Shown piece by piece: positions 1-7,353 of a stretch of 7,841 nt of DNA (positions within the stretch are counted from its first letter, which is position 1; each line of letters opens with the position of its first letter). Location of the stretch: NCBI GenBank assembly GCA_016281675.1, contig JAEEJD010000033.1, positions 1 to 7,841 on the forward strand. The letters run 5' to 3'. Both the position numbers and the translations under genes were made by a program. The notes under the pieces are model-generated. The model was not told the DNA's origin and ran no database searches. It saw nothing but the letters and a program-made list of their open reading frames with translations. This DNA is from Lachnospiraceae bacterium (lineage in GTDB: Bacteria; Bacillota_A; Clostridia; Lachnospirales; Lachnospiraceae).

Positions 1-1407
1 ATACCGAGAGTCATGATAGCGGCGGCCGGAAGCGGATCCGGCAAGACCGTGATCACTTGCGCCCTTCTAGAGATCCTTAAGAACAGGGGAATGAACCCGG
101 TATCGTTTAAGTGCGGTCCGGATTATATCGACCCGATGTTTCACAGGACGGTTCTCGGGATCGATGCCCGTAATCTCGACACGTATCTTGCCGGAGTCGA
201 AGGAGTCCGGGACGTGTTTGATGCAGCCGTATCGGAAGGCGGCTGTGCATCTGCGGTGATCGAAGGCGTTATGGGTATATATGACGGGATGAAGCCGGGG
301 GCTTTATCCGGATCGTGTTATGAGACAGCCGGGATCACGCAGACACCTATAGTCCTCATAGTTGACGCGTCGGGTGTCGGACAGACCGTTGTCTCGCTGA
401 TCAAAGGTGTATTGGCTGATGATTCCACGCACCTTATCAAAGGGGTGATCCTTAACCGGATGTCGGATACGTTCTACGAGAAACTCGGGCCGTACCTGTG
501 CCGGGAACTATCGGATACAAGGCCGGATGTTACTGTATTGGGACACATCCCGAAGTCGGAGGAGTTCACTCTCGAGAGCAGACATCTCGGGCTCAAGCTT
601 CCCGGGGAGATCGAAGATATCCGGGAGAAGATCGCCGGCTTTGCGCAGATCGTTGAGGCAAACTGCGATATTGAAGAATTGATCGGGATGATGGGCGTGG
701 CCAAAGCAGTTCCTGCCAAAACTAACAGTGAAAAGTCGAATTGTAAACCTAATCAGATGCGAGCGCGTTTTCGAGGGAACTGCTTTAATCGCGAGCATAT
801 AAGAAATCTTGCCGTCGCACGCGACGATGCTTTCTGCTTCTACTATCCCGAGAATCTCTCCTTTCTCGAGAGGCTCGGCGTAAAGATTACATATTTCTCC
901 CCGATACATGACGCAAAGCTCCCCGACGGGACCGATGCGATACTCCTCGGCGGAGGATATCCCGAACTGTATCTCGAAGAGCTGAGCAATAACAGATCGA
1001 TGCTTGAATCCGTCAGATCCGCCATTGAAAACGGCATGCCGAGCATTGCGGAATGTGGCGGTTTCATGTATCTTCATCGTATGATTGAAGATGCCGAGGG
1101 AAGGCAGTACGAGATGGCCGGAGTCATCAACGGGATCTGCCGGTATACGGGACATCTCGTAAACTTCGGGTATACGGAGATTAAGGAAGTAAGGGAAGAC
1201 GTGGCGTGTGATTTTCGCGAAGCGCTTGTCGGAATGAGGGGCCACGAATTCCACTATTATGAGAGCACGGCCGACGGCAGCGACGCAATATTATGTAAAC
1301 CATCGACTGGCCGCATATACGCCGGCATGCACATAGGCCCCACACATATGTGGGGTTGGCCACATTTTTACTATATGCCGAAAGCGCCTTTTCGAGCAAA
1401 TACGTAA
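1..1407 (+). CDS. cbiA: Cobyrinate a,c-diamide synthase, 5' end outside window
   Basis: CbiA amidates the a and c side chains of cobyrinate using ATP and glutamine, in the anaerobic (cobalt-early) cobalamin pathway in the cytoplasm. The N-terminal half is a dethiobiotin-synthetase-like ATPase: P-loop GSGSGKT at 28-48, then the family motif CGPDYIDPMFH (about 112-144). The C-terminal half is a glutamine amidotransferase domain with GGGYPELY, the nucleophile Cys in AECGGF (codon 1054-1056) and the conserved GHEFHYYES (His codons 1243 and 1252). The reading frame is open to base 1, and the codons before ATG 13 read I-P-R-V, a usual lead-in to the first strand (family knowledge). I therefore take the true start to lie upstream; ATG 13 would leave almost no lead. 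The visible 468 codons already match the usual full length of about 450-460. The ending after WGWPHFYY is unusual (see findings). The aerobic counterpart CobB is less likely in a Clostridia-like genome. Confidence 0.93.
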   Translation: MPRVMIAAAGSGSGKTVITCALLEILKNRGMNPVSFKCGPDYIDPMFHRTVLGIDARNLDTYLAGVEGVRDVFDAAVSEGGCASAVIEGVMGIYDGMKPGALSGSCYETAGITQTPIVLIVDASGVGQTVVSLIKGVLADDSTHLIKGVILNRMSDTFYEKLGPYLCRELSDTRPDVTVLGHIPKSEEFTLESRHLGLKLPGEIEDIREKIAGFAQIVEANCDIEELIGMMGVAKAVPAKTNSEKSNCKPNQMRARFRGNCFNREHIRNLAVARDDAFCFYYPENLSFLERLGVKITYFSPIHDAKLPDGTDAILLGGGYPELYLEELSNNRSMLESVRSAIENGMPSIAECGGFMYLHRMIEDAEGRQYEMAGVINGICRYTGHLVNFGYTEIKEVREDVACDFREALVGMRGHEFHYYESTADGSDAILCKPSTGRIYAGMHIGPTHMWGWPHFYYMPKAPFRANT

Positions 1408-1425
1408 ATGATTCGAGGCTTATAT

Positions 1426-1429
1426 GGAG
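1426..1429 (+). promoter_or_regulatory. Ribosome binding site that sets the start of the cysteine-rich small protein
   Basis: GGAG lies 5 bases before ATG 1435. The earlier in-frame ATG at 1408, directly after the cbiA stop codon, has no Shine-Dalgarno-like sequence. Starting at 1435 also gives the expected family N-terminus (MENSTTFFANRSC). Confidence 0.7.
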
Positions 1430-1434
1430 TGATC

Positions 1435-1671
1435 ATGGAAAACTCAACAACCTTCTTTGCCAACAGATCCTGCAAATTCTACCCCTGCCACGAATGCGAC
1501 GGGGATATCAACTGCCTGTTCTGCTACTGTCCGCTCTATCACATGGACGACTGCCCGGGCACCTTTGAGATGCTCGAAAAAGACGGCAGACTTATAAAGA
1601 GCTGCAAGGACTGCACATATCCGCACATTGCCGGCAACTATGCCGATGTCATCAAACTTCTGAAAAAATGA
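1435..1671 (+). CDS. Cysteine-rich small domain protein, probably metal-binding, function unknown
   Basis: This 78-residue cytoplasmic protein carries nine cysteines (13, 18, 21, 27, 30, 32, 40, 57, 60), including a CLFCYCPLY core, with an F-x-NRxC lead and a late CxxC followed by P-H. I recognise this as the 'cysteine-rich small domain' family (PF04071 from memory), a probable zinc or iron-sulfur binder with no assigned activity. There is no signal peptide or membrane segment. It starts 27 bases after the cbiA stop in the same reading frame and is probably co-transcribed with it. My recollection is that the family often sits beside cobalamin genes in clostridia, so a role in corrinoid or cobalt metabolism is an inference from context only. 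A start at ATG 1408 (87 residues) is possible but has no ribosome binding site. Confidence 0.85.
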   Translation: MENSTTFFANRSCKFYPCHECDGDINCLFCYCPLYHMDDCPGTFEMLEKDGRLIKSCKDCTYPHIAGNYADVIKLLKK

Positions 1672-1696
1672 GAATTCGGAACCGTCCCCGATTCTC
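1670..1696. repeat. Imperfect inverted repeat with GGAACCGTCCCC core, possible REP-like element
   Basis: GAGAATTCGG (1670-1679) pairs with CCGATTCTC (1688-1696) with one bulged T, around an 8-base loop. It overlaps the stop codon of the cysteine-rich gene. No T-tract follows directly, so it is a poor intrinsic terminator, although it could protect the 3' end of the mRNA. From memory, GGAACCGTCCCC (GGGGACGGTTCC on the other strand) recurs in dispersed palindromic repeats of Firmicutes. Only one copy is present here. Confidence 0.45.
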
Positions 1697-1700
1697 AGGT

Positions 1701-1752
1701 TATGCTTTTATTTCCTATGCTTATATGTTATAATGCCTATTTAGGTATGCTT
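1701..1752 (+). repeat. Three direct copies of TATGCTT, phased at 15 and 30 bp, around the tig promoter
   Basis: Exact heptamers lie at 1701-1707, 1716-1722 and 1746-1752. A weaker copy (TAATGCC) sits at the missing 15-bp step, 1731. The array spans the predicted -35 to just past the transcription start. It could be a regulator binding array or chance in AT-rich DNA. Confidence 0.35.
1706..1734 (+). promoter_or_regulatory. Vegetative promoter for the tig-clpP-clpX-lon-engB operon
   Basis: A perfect -10 TATAAT lies at 1729-1734 and is preceded by TGT, giving an extended TGnTATAAT element. At 17-bp spacing the -35 (TTTTAT, 1706-1711) is poor, as is common with extended -10 promoters. Transcription should begin near 1741, leaving a leader of about 65 bases before tig. 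No other promoter-like site lies between the cysteine-rich gene and tig. Confidence 0.7.
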
Positions 1753-1776
1753 GAAGCCGCAAAACCGCGGTTTTTT
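1753..1776 (+). terminator. Terminator-like hairpin with T-tract in the tig leader, possible attenuator
   Basis: GAAGCCGC (1753-1760) pairs with GCGGTTTT (1767-1774), giving four G-C pairs, two A-U and two G-U, around loop AAAACC. The T-run 1771-1776 follows, so this has the form of an intrinsic terminator. It also contains the perfect palindrome AAAACCGCGGTTTT (1761-1774). It lies downstream of the TATAAT promoter and 18 bases before the tig ribosome binding site. It would therefore stop transcripts arriving from cbiA and could also stop a fraction of those from the tig promoter. Confidence 0.55.
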
Positions 1777-1793
1777 CGTATTTAAATCAGGTT

Positions 1794-1798
1794 GGAGG
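1794..1798 (+). promoter_or_regulatory. Ribosome binding site of tig
   Basis: A full GGAGG lies 9 bases upstream of ATG 1808. It fixes the tig start there rather than at the in-frame TTG at 1751, which lies inside the leader hairpin region. Confidence 0.9.
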
Positions 1799-1807
1799 AT
1801 TATAGGA

Positions 1808-3103
1808 ATGAGTTTACAGGTTGAAAAACTGGAAAAGAACATGGCGAAGCTTACGATCGAGGTCGAGGCTGACAGATTTACCGAGGCCATCAGGAAAGCT
1901 TACGATAAAAATAAAGGCAAGATGAGTGTGCCCGGATTTCGTAAGGGCAAGGTTCCCCAGGCTATGATCGAGAAGATGTACGGTCCTGACGTATTCTATG
2001 AGGATGCCGCAAACTTCATCATCCCCGAGGCATATTCGGAGGAAGTTGAGAAGGCTGAGGACATTGAGATCGTATCACAGCCGAAGATCGATGTGGTTCA
2101 GATCGAAAAGGGGAAGAACTTCATCTTTACGGCTGAAGTTGCATTAAAGCCCCCCGTTGAGCTCGGTAAGTACAAGGGCGTTAAGATCGACAAGATCGAT
2201 ACCGAGGTCACGGATGAGGATATCGACAAAGAGATAAAGCGTGAGCAGGAAGCAAACGCAAGAACGATAACCGTCGAGGATCGTCCTATAAAAGACGGCG
2301 ATACGGCTATGATCGATTTTGAAGGTTTTGTTGACGGCGAGGCATTTGCCGGCGGCAAGGGCGAGAATTATCCGCTTGTTATCGGATCGGGATCGTTCAT
2401 TCCGGGATTCGAGGATCAGCTGATCGGCAAGAACACGGGTGATGAGACCGATGTTAACGTTACATTCCCCGAGGACTACAACGCAAAAGATCTTGCCGGC
2501 AAGGATGCGCTTTTCAAGGTTAAGATCAATGAGATCAAAGAGAAGGAGCTTCCCGAGCTTGACGATGAGTTCGCGTCGGAAGTGTCCGAGTTCGATACAA
2601 TGGCCGAGTACCGCGAGGACGTGAAGAAGAACCTTACGGAGAAGAAGGTAAAAGAGGCCAAGGACAAGAAGGAGGATGCCGTTATCGAGGCTATCGTCAA
2701 GGATTCCAAGATGGAGATACCCGATGCGATGATCGATACGAGCGTCAAGAATATGGTCAATGACTATGCGAGAAGACTTCAGAGCCAGGGTCTGTCGCTT
2801 GACCAGTACTTCATGTTCACGGGACTTAACATGGAGAAGTTTACGGAGCAGATGAGACCCGGTGCGATAAAGAGGATCGAGTCGAGACTTATCCTCGAGG
2901 CTATCGTTAAGGCCGAGAACTTCGAGGTTTCCGATGAGGAATACGAGAAGGAACTTGAGCGTATGGCGGAAGAGTCCAAGATGGAACTCGACAAGCTTAA
3001 AGAGTATATCGGCGACGATGAGTACGGCAAGAACCAGATCATCGAGGATGTGAAGATCCAGAAGGCGATCGATCTTATCGTCGAGAACGCAAAGGAAAAG
3101 TAA
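1808..3103 (+). CDS. tig: Trigger factor, ribosome-associated chaperone and peptidyl-prolyl isomerase
   Basis: Trigger factor docks at the ribosome exit tunnel and shields nascent chains. The 431-residue length is normal. The N-terminal ribosome-binding domain (about 1-115) carries the signature VPGFRKGKVP (residues 41-50). The FKBP-like isomerase domain (about 160-245) runs from IKDGDTAMIDFEGFVDGE through GSGSFIPGFEDQLIG to the end of ALFKVKINEIKEKE. The helical, very charged C-terminal chaperone domain (about 250-431) includes MRPGAIKRIESRLILEAI. The start at 1808 follows GGAGG and gives the expected MSLQVEKLEKNMAKLTIEVE. An in-frame extension to TTG 1751 would encode leader sequence (KPQNRGFFVF), which is not family-like. 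It is the first gene of the proteostasis operon, and clpP follows after 16 bases. Confidence 0.97.
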   Translation: MSLQVEKLEKNMAKLTIEVEADRFTEAIRKAYDKNKGKMSVPGFRKGKVPQAMIEKMYGPDVFYEDAANFIIPEAYSEEVEKAEDIEIVSQPKIDVVQIEKGKNFIFTAEVALKPPVELGKYKGVKIDKIDTEVTDEDIDKEIKREQEANARTITVEDRPIKDGDTAMIDFEGFVDGEAFAGGKGENYPLVIGSGSFIPGFEDQLIGKNTGDETDVNVTFPEDYNAKDLAGKDALFKVKINEIKEKELPELDDEFASEVSEFDTMAEYREDVKKNLTEKKVKEAKDKKEDAVIEAIVKDSKMEIPDAMIDTSVKNMVNDYARRLQSQGLSLDQYFMFTGLNMEKFTEQMRPGAIKRIESRLILEAIVKAENFEVSDEEYEKELERMAEESKMELDKLKEYIGDDEYGKNQIIEDVKIQKAIDLIVENAKEK

Positions 3104-3119
3104 ACGAGAGGAGTAAACT

Positions 3120-3704
3120 ATGAGCTTAGTACCTTACGTCATTGAGCAGACAAGCCGCGGTGAGCGCAGTTACGATATCTATTCGAGACTTCTTAAGGAG
3201 AGGATCGTATTCCTCGGTGAAGAAGTAAACGATACGACGGCGAACCTTATAGTTGCGCAGATGATGTTCCTTGAGGCGGAAGATCCCGAGAAGGATATCC
3301 ATTTTTACATCAACAGCCCCGGCGGATCGGTGACAGACGGATTTGCGATCTATGACACGATGAATTACGTCAAGTGCGATGTTGCCACATACTGCATCGG
3401 AATGGCAGCCAGCATGGGTGCATTCCTTCTGGCAGGCGGTGCGAAGGGTAAGAGATTTGTTCTTCCCAATGCCGAGATCATGATCCATCAGCCTTCAGGC
3501 GGTGCAAAGGGTCAGGCGACCGAGATCGAGATCGTTGCAAAACAGATACTTCGCACGAAAGAGCGACTCAACAGACTGCTTTCCGAGAACACAGGACAGC
3601 CTTTTGAGAAGATCGCGGAGGATACAGAGAGAGATAACTGGATGAGTGCCGAGGAGGCGCTCGAATACGGGATCGTAGATAAGATCATCACCAACAGAGC
3701 GTAG
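3120..3704 (+). CDS. clpP: ATP-dependent Clp protease proteolytic subunit ClpP
   Basis: ClpP is the serine peptidase that forms the 14-subunit degradation chamber used with ClpX and other Clp ATPases. The 194 residues match the standard length. The catalytic triad is visible: Ser98 in GMAASMGAF, His123 in MIHQPSGG and Asp172 in TERDNWMSA, the same spacing as in Bacillus Clp[19 protein letters not shown] (65-82) is the usual oxyanion-side motif. The short N-terminus ([20 protein letters not shown]) fits a self-processed axial-loop region. AGAGGAG lies 6 bases before ATG 3120. It lies between tig and clpX, an order common in Clostridia, whereas in Bacillus subtilis clpP is elsewhere. No CtsR-type operator is seen in the short gap. 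Confidence 0.98.
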   Translation: MSLVPYVIEQTSRGERSYDIYSRLLKERIVFLGEEVNDTTANLIVAQMMFLEAEDPEKDIHFYINSPGGSVTDGFAIYDTMNYVKCDVATYCIGMAASMGAFLLAGGAKGKRFVLPNAEIMIHQPSGGAKGQATEIEIVAKQILRTKERLNRLLSENTGQPFEKIAEDTERDNWMSAEEALEYGIVDKIITNRA

Positions 3705-3712
3705 GAGAGATA

Positions 3713-4984
3713 ATGGTAAAGAAAGATATCAGATGTTCATTTTGCGGCAAGACCCAGGACCAGGTCAAAAAGCTGATCGCCGGTCCGGAGGGTGTGTTCA
3801 TCTGTGACGAATGCATAGAAGTGTGCATGGAGATCGTCGAAGATGAGCTGTATGACGCCGAAGAGAAGGAACCCGAGAAAAACGATTTTGAGATCAATCT
3901 CGTGAAACCCCGCGAGATGAAAGAGTTCCTCGATGAGAACGTAATAGGCCAGGAGGAAGCAAAAAAGGTCCTGTCCGTTGCGGTGTACAATCACTACAAG
4001 AGAATACTGTCACAGAATGAGCAGACGGACATAGAACTTCAAAAATCAAACGTTATCATGCTTGGGCCCACGGGTTCGGGTAAAACACTCCTTGCACAGA
4101 CGCTTGCGAAGATCATCAACGTGCCCTTTGCCATCGCGGATGCGACGGCACTTACGGAAGCGGGTTACGTCGGAGAGGATGTTGAAAACATCCTTTTAAA
4201 GGTTATCCAGGCGGCCGATTACAACATAGAAAAAGCCGAATACGGCATCATCTATATAGATGAGATCGACAAGATCACGAGAAAATCCGAGAACGTTTCG
4301 ATAACAAGAGACGTTTCGGGCGAAGGAGTGCAGCAGGCGCTTCTTAAGATCATCGAGGGAACGAATGCTTCGGTACCTCCACAGGGAGGAAGAAAGCATC
4401 CTCATCAGGAACTGATCCCTATCAATACGACCAATATACTGTTCATTTGCGGAGGAGCTTTCGACGGTCTTGAGAAGATCGTTGAGAACCGTCTTGACCG
4501 CAAATCGATCGGATTTAACGCCGAGATAGCAACAAAGACAGAGCACGAGGTCGGACAGCTCCTTTCACAGGTGCAGCCCGAGGATCTGATCAAATTCGGA
4601 CTTATCCCCGAGTTTGTAGGTCGTGTGCCGATCTGTGTCAGCCTTGAAGGCCTTGACGAGGATGCTCTTGTCAAGGTTCTCACGGAGCCGAAGAACGCTA
4701 TCATCAAGCAGTACAGGAAACTGTTTGAACTGGACGGTGTTGAGCTTGAGTTCGAGGAAGATGCGATCCGCGAGATCGCTCGTAAAGCCTACGAGAAGAA
4801 GACCGGAGCCAGAGGTCTTCGCTCGATCCTTGAAGGGCTGATGAACGATCTGATGTTTGAGATCCCTTCCGATGATTCCATCACAAAGTGCGTGATCACA
4901 AAAGGTGCGGTGACGGGTGAGGGAGCTCCCCTTATCGTCAGGAACAACGACAACGTCAAGAAGAGTCTTAAGAAGGCAGAGTAG
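3713..4984 (+). CDS. clpX: ClpX, ATP-dependent unfoldase of the ClpXP protease
   Basis: ClpX is a hexameric AAA+ unfoldase that recognises tagged proteins and threads them into ClpP. The 423 residues are standard. The N-terminal zinc-binding domain has Cys8, Cys11, Cys31 and Cys34 (CSFC...CDEC). The AAA+ core shows Walker A GPTGSGKT (118-125), pore loop GYVGED (151-156), Walker B IIYIDEID (179-186, with DE at 183-184) and the second pore-loop segment ending RDVSGEG. The tripeptide IGF (266-268) is the loop that docks on Clp[11 protein letters not shown] near the C-terminus is the sensor-2 region. The ribosome binding site AGGAG (3703-3707) overlaps the clpP stop codon, and only 8 bases separate the genes, which suggests balanced production of the two partners. 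Confidence 0.98.
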   Translation: MVKKDIRCSFCGKTQDQVKKLIAGPEGVFICDECIEVCMEIVEDELYDAEEKEPEKNDFEINLVKPREMKEFLDENVIGQEEAKKVLSVAVYNHYKRILSQNEQTDIELQKSNVIMLGPTGSGKTLLAQTLAKIINVPFAIADATALTEAGYVGEDVENILLKVIQAADYNIEKAEYGIIYIDEIDKITRKSENVSITRDVSGEGVQQALLKIIEGTNASVPPQGGRKHPHQELIPINTTNILFICGGAFDGLEKIVENRLDRKSIGFNAEIATKTEHEVGQLLSQVQPEDLIKFGLIPEFVGRVPICVSLEGLDEDALVKVLTEPKNAIIKQYRKLFELDGVELEFEEDAIREIARKAYEKKTGARGLRSILEGLMNDLMFEIPSDDSITKCVITKGAVTGEGAPLIVRNNDNVKKSLKKAE

Positions 4985-4986
4985 TT

Positions 4987-7353
4987 TTGCGAAGGATCGT
5001 AAAGAAGAAATATCCCTGTGTCATTGTCAAACAGATGGCTGTGCTTCCGGGCATGGTCATCCATTTTGATATTAATACGCCTGCAGGGGTCAGGGCCGTG
5101 GAAGCGGCCATGATAAAGGACAGGAAACTGTTTGCGGTCGCGGACAGGAGCACGGAGGAAAGGCTCCGCTCCGGAGGTCTCGACCTGTATGCGTACGGAA
5201 GCATCTGCACGATCAAGCAGGTCGTAAAGCTTCCCGGAAACGTTCTGCGCGTTCTCGTGGAGGGAGTTGCGCGCGCCCAGATAGTTAAGGCCGAAAACAA
5301 CGAATTCGTTACGGCTACGGTAAAGGAAGTTGTCGCGCCGGATGACTGGTATATCATCAGAAACATCTCCCCGGTCAATCCCGAGATCACTGTCGACAAC
5401 GAGGAAGTAAGACTTCAGATAATGGCGAAGATCAACATCCTGAAAGATCTTCTGACCACGCTTCTGGGATACAATCCCAAGATCGGAAAGACACTTACGA
5501 AACAGTTTGAGGAGGCGGAGACACTTGCCGAACTCCTTGATTTTGTTGCGATAAACGTACCGATGCACTTTCCCGACAGGCAGAGGCTCCTTGAAGCCGA
5601 GACCGTTGATGAACGATTCATCGTGCTGATGACGATACTTCAGCGTGAGGTGGATGTTCTGAACATCAAGACGAACATCGCAAAGCAGATAAAAGATCGC
5701 GTGGACAAAAATCAGAAAGAGTACGTTCTTCGCGAACAGCTCAGGGTCATCAAGGAAGAACTCGGTGAGGGAAGTACTGCGACCGAAGAGGAACGGTACA
5801 AAGAGGCTGCCCAAAAGCTCAAAGCGAAAAAAGATATCAAGGACCGCATATTAAAGGAGATCGACCGGTACAGCCATCTTCATGACGGATCGAGCGAAGC
5901 CGAGGTCTCGAGAGGATATATCGAAACGCTTCTTGCGATGCCTTGGGACAAAGCGTCAAAGGACAACAGGGATATCAACAGGGCCGAGAGGATACTAAAC
6001 CGAGACCATTACGGCCTCGATAAGGTCAAAGAGAGGATGCTCGAGTTCCTGGCGGTCAGAAACCTTACAAGAAAAGGTAATTCCCCGATAATCTGTCTTA
6101 TCGGACCTCCCGGTACCGGAAAAACGAGTATCGCGAAGTCGGTTGCAACGGCACTTGACAAGGAATACGTACGTATCAGCCTCGGAGGCGTAAGGGATGA
6201 AGCTGAGATAAGAGGACACCGCAGGACATATGTCGGAGCCATGCCCGGACGTATCGCGGTCGCACTCAAGAATGCGGGCGTCAAAAATCCCCTGATCCTG
6301 CTCGATGAGATAGACAAGATGAGTAACGATTTCAAGGGTGACCCGTCAGCGGCTCTTCTTGAAGTTCTTGACAGCGAGCAGAATTCGAAGTTTTCGGATC
6401 ATTACATCGAACTTCCGATCGATCTTTCCGAAGCACTCTTTATAGCGACGGCAAACTCCGCCGCGGACATTCCGAGACCGCTTCTTGACAGAATGGAAGT
6501 CATCGAAGTATCAAGCTATACCGAAAACGAGAAGATACATATCGCAAAAGAGCATCTGTTTGCAAAGCAGCTGAAAAAGCACGGACTCAAGAAGGGACAA
6601 CTTGTGATCGCGGATACCGTATGGCCAGAGATAGTCTCGGGATATACGAAAGAAGCGGGCGTCAGATCGCTGGAACGTAAGATCGCCGCGATATGCCGCC
6701 GCACGGCACGCGCGATCTATCAGGACGGAAAGACCTCGGTCAGGGTCAACAGAGGCAATCTGTATGATTTTCTCGGAGTACGCAAGTACGAACGGGATAA
6801 GAAGAATGAGAAAGATGAGGTCGGTATCGTGCGCGGGCTTGCATGGACGAGCGTCGGCGGCGATACGCTTTCGATAGAGGTAAACGTCATGCCCGGTAAG
6901 GGAGAGATCCTGCTCACGGGACAGCTGGGCGACGTTATGAAGGAGTCCGCACAGGCCGGGATGAGCTATATACGTTCAATAGCCTCAAAGCACAGGATTT
7001 CCGCGGACTATTTCAGGAAACATGATTTTCACCTGCATATTCCCGAGGGAAGCGTTCCGAAGGACGGACCGAGTGCCGGTATCACGATGGCGACGGCACT
7101 GTATTCGGCTATAACCGGCAAAAAGGTGCGCGCCGATGTCGCTATGACCGGCGAGATAACTCTTAGGGGCAGGGTGCTTCCGATAGGAGGCCTCAAGGAG
7201 AAGATCCTGGCCGCGAAAAATGCGGGGATCCGGAAGGTGATCGTGCCGAAGGCCAATACGAAGGATATCGAGGAACTTGATGCCGAGATCACAAAGGGGC
7301 TTTCGATCGTGTTTGTAGAGCACATGGATGAAGTACTGAGGCACGCACTATGA
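4987..7353 (+). CDS. lon: Lon ATP-dependent protease (LonA type)
   Basis: Lon is a cytosolic homohexamer combining AAA+ unfoldase and peptidase in one chain, and it degrades misfolded and regulatory proteins. The 788 residues fit LonA. The N-domain (about 1-200) includes MAVLPGMVIHFDI, followed by a helical linker. Walker A GPPGTGKT is at 373-380 and Walker B LLDEIDKM has DE at 440-441. The C-terminal peptidase has the Ser-Lys dyad Ser696 (DGPSAG) and Lys739 (GGLKEK), 43 apart as in E. coli Lon. There is no membrane segment, so this is not LonB. The start is TTG 4987, two bases after the clpX stop, with a weak GAAGG at 4972-4976. An in-frame stop at 4969 excludes longer forms, and the next ATG (5035) has no ribosome binding site and would cut into the N-domain. 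It overlaps engB by four bases. Confidence 0.96.
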   Translation: MRRIVKKKYPCVIVKQMAVLPGMVIHFDINTPAGVRAVEAAMIKDRKLFAVADRSTEERLRSGGLDLYAYGSICTIKQVVKLPGNVLRVLVEGVARAQIVKAENNEFVTATVKEVVAPDDWYIIRNISPVNPEITVDNEEVRLQIMAKINILKDLLTTLLGYNPKIGKTLTKQFEEAETLAELLDFVAINVPMHFPDRQRLLEAETVDERFIVLMTILQREVDVLNIKTNIAKQIKDRVDKNQKEYVLREQLRVIKEELGEGSTATEEERYKEAAQKLKAKKDIKDRILKEIDRYSHLHDGSSEAEVSRGYIETLLAMPWDKASKDNRDINRAERILNRDHYGLDKVKERMLEFLAVRNLTRKGNSPIICLIGPPGTGKTSIAKSVATALDKEYVRISLGGVRDEAEIRGHRRTYVGAMPGRIAVALKNAGVKNPLILLDEIDKMSNDFKGDPSAALLEVLDSEQNSKFSDHYIELPIDLSEALFIATANSAADIPRPLLDRMEVIEVSSYTENEKIHIAKEHLFAKQLKKHGLKKGQLVIADTVWPEIVSGYTKEAGVRSLERKIAAICRRTARAIYQDGKTSVRVNRGNLYDFLGVRKYERDKKNEKDEVGIVRGLAWTSVGGDTLSIEVNVMPGKGEILLTGQLGDVMKESAQAGMSYIRSIASKHRISADYFRKHDFHLHIPEGSVPKDGPSAGITMATALYSAITGKKVRADVAMTGEITLRGRVLPIGGLKEKILAAKNAGIRKVIVPKANTKDIEELDAEITKGLSIVFVEHMDEVLRHAL

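Noticed and set aside
508..1254. 248-codon open frame on the minus strand inside cbiA
   Set aside because: It is fully antisense to a recognised gene, its translation shows no recognisable domain, and there is no promoter or ribosome binding site. It is a shadow of codon bias.
1338..1355. Hairpin CCCCACA-CATA-TGTGGGG near the end of cbiA
   Set aside because: It encodes the conserved protein stretch GPTHMWG and has no adjacent T-tract. Most likely a by-product of the coding sequence; I saw no good slippery heptamer for programmed frameshifting (TTTTTAC at 1365 would mispair).
1751..1807. In-frame N-terminal extension of trigger factor from TTG 1751
   Set aside because: It lies in the leader hairpin region, lacks a ribosome binding site and encodes non-family residues. 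GGAGG before ATG 1808 gives the standard start.
1672..1807. CIRCE or CtsR heat-shock operator upstream of tig
   Set aside because: I looked for TTAGCACTC/GAGTGCTAA and GGTCAAA-type repeats and found neither.
4789..5814. 341-codon open frame on the minus strand across the clpX-lon junction
   Set aside because: It is antisense to the conserved ends of two clear genes and has no family-like motif. It is explained by the codon usage of the + strand genes.
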